Part shown: piece after piece, positions 36,835 to 38,953 of the stretch
Layout of the letters: the number at the start of each line of letters is the position of its first letter
Numbering within the stretch: the stretch's first letter is position 1
Assembly (NCBI RefSeq): GCF_002953255.1
Contig: NZ_CP026498.1
Coordinates: 8,278,334-8,317,286, forward strand
Length of the DNA: 38,953 bases
Reading direction: 5' to 3'
Source of the DNA: Streptomyces sp. CB01881
GTDB taxonomy: Bacteria > Actinomycetota > Actinomycetes > Streptomycetales > Streptomycetaceae
Notes under the pieces: model-generated
What the model was told of the DNA's origin: nothing
What the model saw: only the letters and a program-made list of their open reading frames with translations
The model's database searches: none
Translations under genes and position numbers: made by a program

Positions 36835-37598
36835 GCCAGCAGTCCCTGGGTGTGGTGGTGGTCCTCGTGCGGGTGGACGTGGTCGTGCCCGGGGAGCGCG
36901 TGCAGCCCGGTGTTGGGGACGGGCGGGCCGTCGTGGGCGACGCAGCCGTCGCGGAGCACCACCGCACGGTCGATCAGCGGCTCCAGCGGCCCGAGTTCGT
37001 GCAGCACCAGCAGGACGGCGGCGCCGCGCGCGACCTCGGCGCGCAGGGTGTCGGCGAGCACCTGCTGGCTGGCGGCGTCGACCCCGGCCATCGGCTCGTC
37101 CATGATCAGCAGGTCGGGGGAGCCGACCAGGGCGCGGGCGATCAGCACCCGCTGCTGCTGGCCGCCGGAGAGGTCCGCGACGCCGTCCCCGGCCCGGTCC
37201 AGCATGCCGACGGCGGCCAGCGCGCGGTCCACCGCCACGCGGTCCTTGCGGCGGAACGGCAGCAGGCCGTGCTGCGGCAGCCGCCCGGTGGAGACCACCT
37301 CGCGGACGGTGGCCGGGACGCCGGAGGCGGCGGTGGTGCGCTGCGGGACGTACCCGATCCGGTGCCAGGCACGGAACTTGGCGAACGGCGTGCCGAACAG
37401 CTCCAGGCCGCCCTGGTCCAGCGGCACGGCGCCGGTCACGGCCTTGACGGTGGTGGACTTGCCGGAGCCGTTGGCGCCGAGCAGCGCGACGACCTCACCG
37501 GGGTTCACGGTGAGGTCGACGCCGCGCAGCACCGGCCGGCCGCCGCGGGAGGCGACGGCGCCGTGGAGGCTGACGGCCGGGGGTGTCGGGTATGCCAT
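36831..37598 (-). CDS. znuC: Zinc ABC transporter ATP-binding protein ZnuC
   Basis: A 255-aa ATPase. Walker A GANGSGKST (around 41-49), Q-loop VPQRTTAAS, signature LSGGQQQR (around 142-149), Walker B LLIMDEPMAGVD (around 161-172) and H-loop HE (VLHELGPLE) are intact. The C-terminal tail is His-rich (GHDHVHPHEDHHH, around 236-250), a feature often seen in zinc-handling proteins and possibly a sensor or buffer. The ATG at 37598 lies 18 nt after the znuA stop codon, and znuB overlaps the znuC end. Confidence 0.93.
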   Translation of the reverse strand: MAYPTPPAVSLHGAVASRGGRPVLRGVDLTVNPGEVVALLGANGSGKSTTVKAVTGAVPLDQGGLELFGTPFAKFRAWHRIGYVPQRTTAASGVPATVREVVSTGRLPQHGLLPFRRKDRVAVDRALAAVGMLDRAGDGVADLSGGQQQRVLIARALVGSPDLLIMDEPMAGVDAASQQVLADTLRAEVARGAAVLLVLHELGPLEPLIDRAVVLRDGCVAHDGPPVPNTGLHALPGHDHVHPHEDHHHTQGLLA

Positions 37599-37615
37599 GA
37601 GGTGCTGTCGTCCCG

Positions 37616-38671
37616 TCAGCTGGTGGTCGCGGGGGTGGTCGCGGCCGGGGCGGTGGCGGCCGGGGTGGTGGCGGCGGCCGCGGGGGTGCTCGCGGGAGTG
37701 CCTGCGGGGGTGGTCGCGCCGAGGGCGGCCTGGAGGTTGGCGAGGTTGCGCTTCATCACCGTCAGGTAGTCGTCCTTGGGGCCGCCGTTGGACGCATCGG
37801 TCTTGACGCCCTCCAGTGGGTCCAGGACGGCGGTCTTGAGGCCGAGGTCCTTGGCGACGGTCTCGGCGAGCTTGGGGCTGACCAGGGTCTCGAAGAAGAC
37901 CGTGGTGACGCCGTGCTCCTTGGCGGCCTTCTGGACCTCGGCGAGGCGGGCCGGCGTGGGCTCGGACTCCGGGTCGACGCCGTTGATGGCGACCTGGGTG
38001 AGGCCGTAGTGCTCGGCGAGGTAGCCGAAGGCGGCGTGGCTGGTGACGAACGTCCGGGTCCCGGCGTCCTTCAGGCCGTCCCGGAACTCCTGGTCCAGGG
38101 TGGTGAGCCTGCCGACCAGGTCGTCGGTGTTCTTCTGGTAGTCGGCCGCGTGCTCCGGGTCGGCCTTGGCGAACCCGGCGCCGACGCTCTTGGCGACCGC
38201 CGCGTACCGGGTGGGGTCGAGCCAGAGGTGCGGGTCGCCGGCGGCCTCGGCGTGGTCGTGGCCGTCGCCCTCGGAGTGCCCCTCGCCGAGGTGGTGGTCG
38301 ACCAGCGGGCTGGCGGCGGTGGCGTCGATCACGTGCTTGGCGCCGGAGTCGGCGACGGCCTTGTCCACGGTGGGCTGGAGGCCCTTGAGGTAGACGACCG
38401 CGCCGGCCTTCTTGACGCTCGCGACCTGCTTGGCGGTGAGCTCCAGGTCGTGCGGCTCGACGCCGGCCGCGGTGAGGTCGGTGACCTTGACGTGCTCGCC
38501 GCCGATCTGCGAGGCGAGGTACTCCATCGGGTAGAAGGAGGCGACGACGTCCAGCTTGCCGCCGGAGCCCTTGGCGCTGCTGTCCCCGCCACAGGCGGTG
38601 AGGAGGAGGGTGGCGGACAGGGCGGTGGCGGTCAGGGCTATGGCGGTGCGGGAGGGTCGTCGGATCATCAT
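37616..38671 (-). CDS. znuA: Zinc ABC transporter substrate-binding lipoprotein ZnuA
   Basis: A 351-aa cluster A-I metal-binding lipoprotein. Signal peptide with lipobox LTAC (Cys27) and hydrophobic core IALTATALSATLLL. The mature domain has FYPMEYLASQIGGEHV, VEPHDLELT and GDPHLWLDP with the metal-binding His residues, TSHAAFGYLAEHYGL (around 212-226), and a His/Asp/Glu-rich loop (HHLGEGHSEGDGHDHAE) typical of zinc specificity. The C-terminus is an unusual Thr/Pro/Ala-rich tail (about 320-351). I chose ATG 38671 because the proposed TAGCCT -10 would start the transcript near 38678. ATG 38680 in the same frame adds three residues. Two Zur-box-like sites overlap this region. Confidence 0.92.
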   Translation of the reverse strand: MMIRRPSRTAIALTATALSATLLLTACGGDSSAKGSGGKLDVVASFYPMEYLASQIGGEHVKVTDLTAAGVEPHDLELTAKQVASVKKAGAVVYLKGLQPTVDKAVADSGAKHVIDATAASPLVDHHLGEGHSEGDGHDHAEAAGDPHLWLDPTRYAAVAKSVGAGFAKADPEHAADYQKNTDDLVGRLTTLDQEFRDGLKDAGTRTFVTSHAAFGYLAEHYGLTQVAINGVDPESEPTPARLAEVQKAAKEHGVTTVFFETLVSPKLAETVAKDLGLKTAVLDPLEGVKTDASNGGPKDDYLTVMKRNLANLQAALGATTPAGTPASTPAAAATTPAATAPAATTPATTS

Positions 38672-38685
38672 GACAACCATTCTCA
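38671..38685 (-). promoter_or_regulatory. Second Zur-box-like site, over the znuA start
   Basis: On the minus strand TGAGAATGGTTGTCA matches the actinobacterial Zur-box pattern TGAAAATGATTTTCA at 12 of 15 positions. It covers the start of transcription and the first codons, next to the TAGCCT -10 at 38690-38685. Confidence 0.6.
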
Positions 38686-38692
38686 GGCTAGA

Positions 38693-38707
38693 TGGAAATG
38701 ATTGTCA
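38693..38707 (-). promoter_or_regulatory. Zur box upstream of znuA
   Basis: TGGAAATGATTGTCA (plus strand) is a near-palindrome matching the Zur-box pattern TGAAAATGATTTTCA at 13 of 15 positions. It lies between the probable -35 region and the -10 TAGCCT, a position where a bound repressor would block RNA polymerase. Confidence 0.8.
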
Positions 38708-38802
38708 AATCACTCGGACGGGTGAACAAGGGGTGACGACGAGTGGGAGGAGCCGGGGGATTCCGATGGGCGGGAGAGCCCGGGCAATACCGATTTGAAC
38801 CC

Positions 38803-38841
38803 CGTACCCGTATGGCCGGTAACCTGAGGTATTCGGGTACG
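38803..38841 (+). promoter_or_regulatory. Inverted repeat ahead of glyS
   Basis: CGTACCCG (38803-38810) and CGGGTACG (38834-38841) are perfect 8-nt arms separated by 23 nt, about 50 nt before the glyS start. TTGAAC (38795-38800) and TAACCT (38820-38825) are a possible promoter pair with a 19-nt spacer, which would put the -10 inside the dyad. Its function is unknown. Confidence 0.35.
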
Positions 38842-38888
38842 CGCAACCAGCCGTGCCCTGACCGTGCCGTCGTACTGAAGAGAGCACT

Positions 38889-38953
38889 GTGGCCGCCGAC
38901 AAGATCGACACGATCGTCAGCCTGAGCAAGCGCCGTGGCTTCGTCTACCCCTG
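38889..38953 (+). CDS. glyS: Glycine-tRNA ligase, 5' end only
   Basis: The frame starting at GTG 38889 reads MAADKIDTIVSLSKRRGFVYP and runs off the window end. This is the start of the bacterial alpha2-type glycyl-tRNA synthetase seen in actinobacteria, in which the SLSKRRGF(V/I)YPS segment near residue 11 is very conserved. It charges tRNA-Gly. Only a weak purine stretch (GAAGAGAG) precedes the GTG. It is divergent from znuA. Confidence 0.85.
   Translation, partial: MAADKIDTIVSLSKRRGFVYP

Noticed and set aside
38685..38708. Perfect TTGACA -35 for znuA with the TAGCCT -10
   Set aside because: The spacer is only 12 nt, too short for a housekeeping promoter. The TTGACA is better explained as part of the Zur box.
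38708..38888. T-box or other riboswitch ahead of glyS
   Set aside because: The region is only about 180 bp, and I see no T-box core sequence or specifier-type stem, only one 8-bp dyad.
1..38953. Mobile elements, CRISPR, tRNA or rRNA genes, biosynthetic gene cluster
   Set aside because: I found no transposase, integrase, regular spacer array, tRNA cloverleaf or clustered biosynthetic genes. The gene order is that of a conserved streptomycete core region.

Overview
The window is very GC-rich, with strong third-position G/C bias, GTG/TTG starts, TANNNT -10 elements, F420-family enzymes and a conserved gene order (hemW - hrcA - dnaJ - rsmE ... phoH - ybeY - corC - era - leuA - recO - uppS - zur/znu - glyS). 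This points to the chromosome core of a streptomycete-like actinomycete (Streptomyces/Kitasatospora). I see no prophage, transposase, CRISPR array, tRNA or rRNA. Almost the whole window is chromosomal housekeeping DNA rather than an accessory island.

Layout. (1) 94-2299, minus: an FAD oxidoreductase and an ECF41 (SigJ-type) sigma factor, with an ECF41-type promoter (TGTCACG-N16-CGTC) between them. (2) 2414-6240, minus: two overlapping ABC exporter half-transporters with complementary degenerate and canonical ATP sites, so probably a heterodimer. (3) 6573-9783, plus: a long-chain acyl-CoA synthetase and the heme chaperone HemW. (4) 9824-13613: a Uma2-type nuclease (plus) facing DUF3097, DUF2785, PspAB and HtpX genes (minus). 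(5) 13761-16938, plus: CIRCE operator, hrcA, a dnaJ that is broken by an internal deletion/frameshift, and rsmE. (6) 17034-21102: a tricorn-protease homologue and an RDD membrane protein. (7) 21185-25656, plus: HIT protein, RNase Z, PhoH, YbeY and a CNNM/CorC protein, a cluster of RNA/ribosome functions. (8) 25868-28908, plus: a small Cys protein, a DUF4383 protein, a deazaflavin-dependent reductase, a cytidine-deaminase-like protein lacking catalytic residues, a tiny membrane protein, and Era. (9) 29035-30445, minus: a protealysin-like M4 protease with its emfourin-type inhibitor. (10) 30575-32575, plus: a leuA leader peptide with four consecutive Leu codons, alternative hairpins, and leuA. 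(11) 32836-35392, plus: TerB-like protein, recO and uppS. (12) 35468-38680, minus: znuA-znuC-znuB-zur with two Zur-box-like sites over the znuA promoter. (13) 38889-end: the start of glyS.

How it fits together: several local circuits can be read directly. These are ECF41 sigma with its target promoter, HrcA with CIRCE, leucine attenuation of leuA, Zur with znuABC, and a protease with a dedicated inhibitor. Many genes are separated by strong G+C-rich hairpins without U-tracts. A recurring arrangement places a -10 hexamer 6-7 nt before the start codon, which suggests many leaderless transcripts.

I found no clear wholly undescribed multi-gene system. The points most worth a second look are the broken dnaJ, the catalytically dead deaminase homologue beside era, the protease/emfourin pair, the leuA attenuator, the ECF41 promoter, and the triplicated recO start-site repeat.
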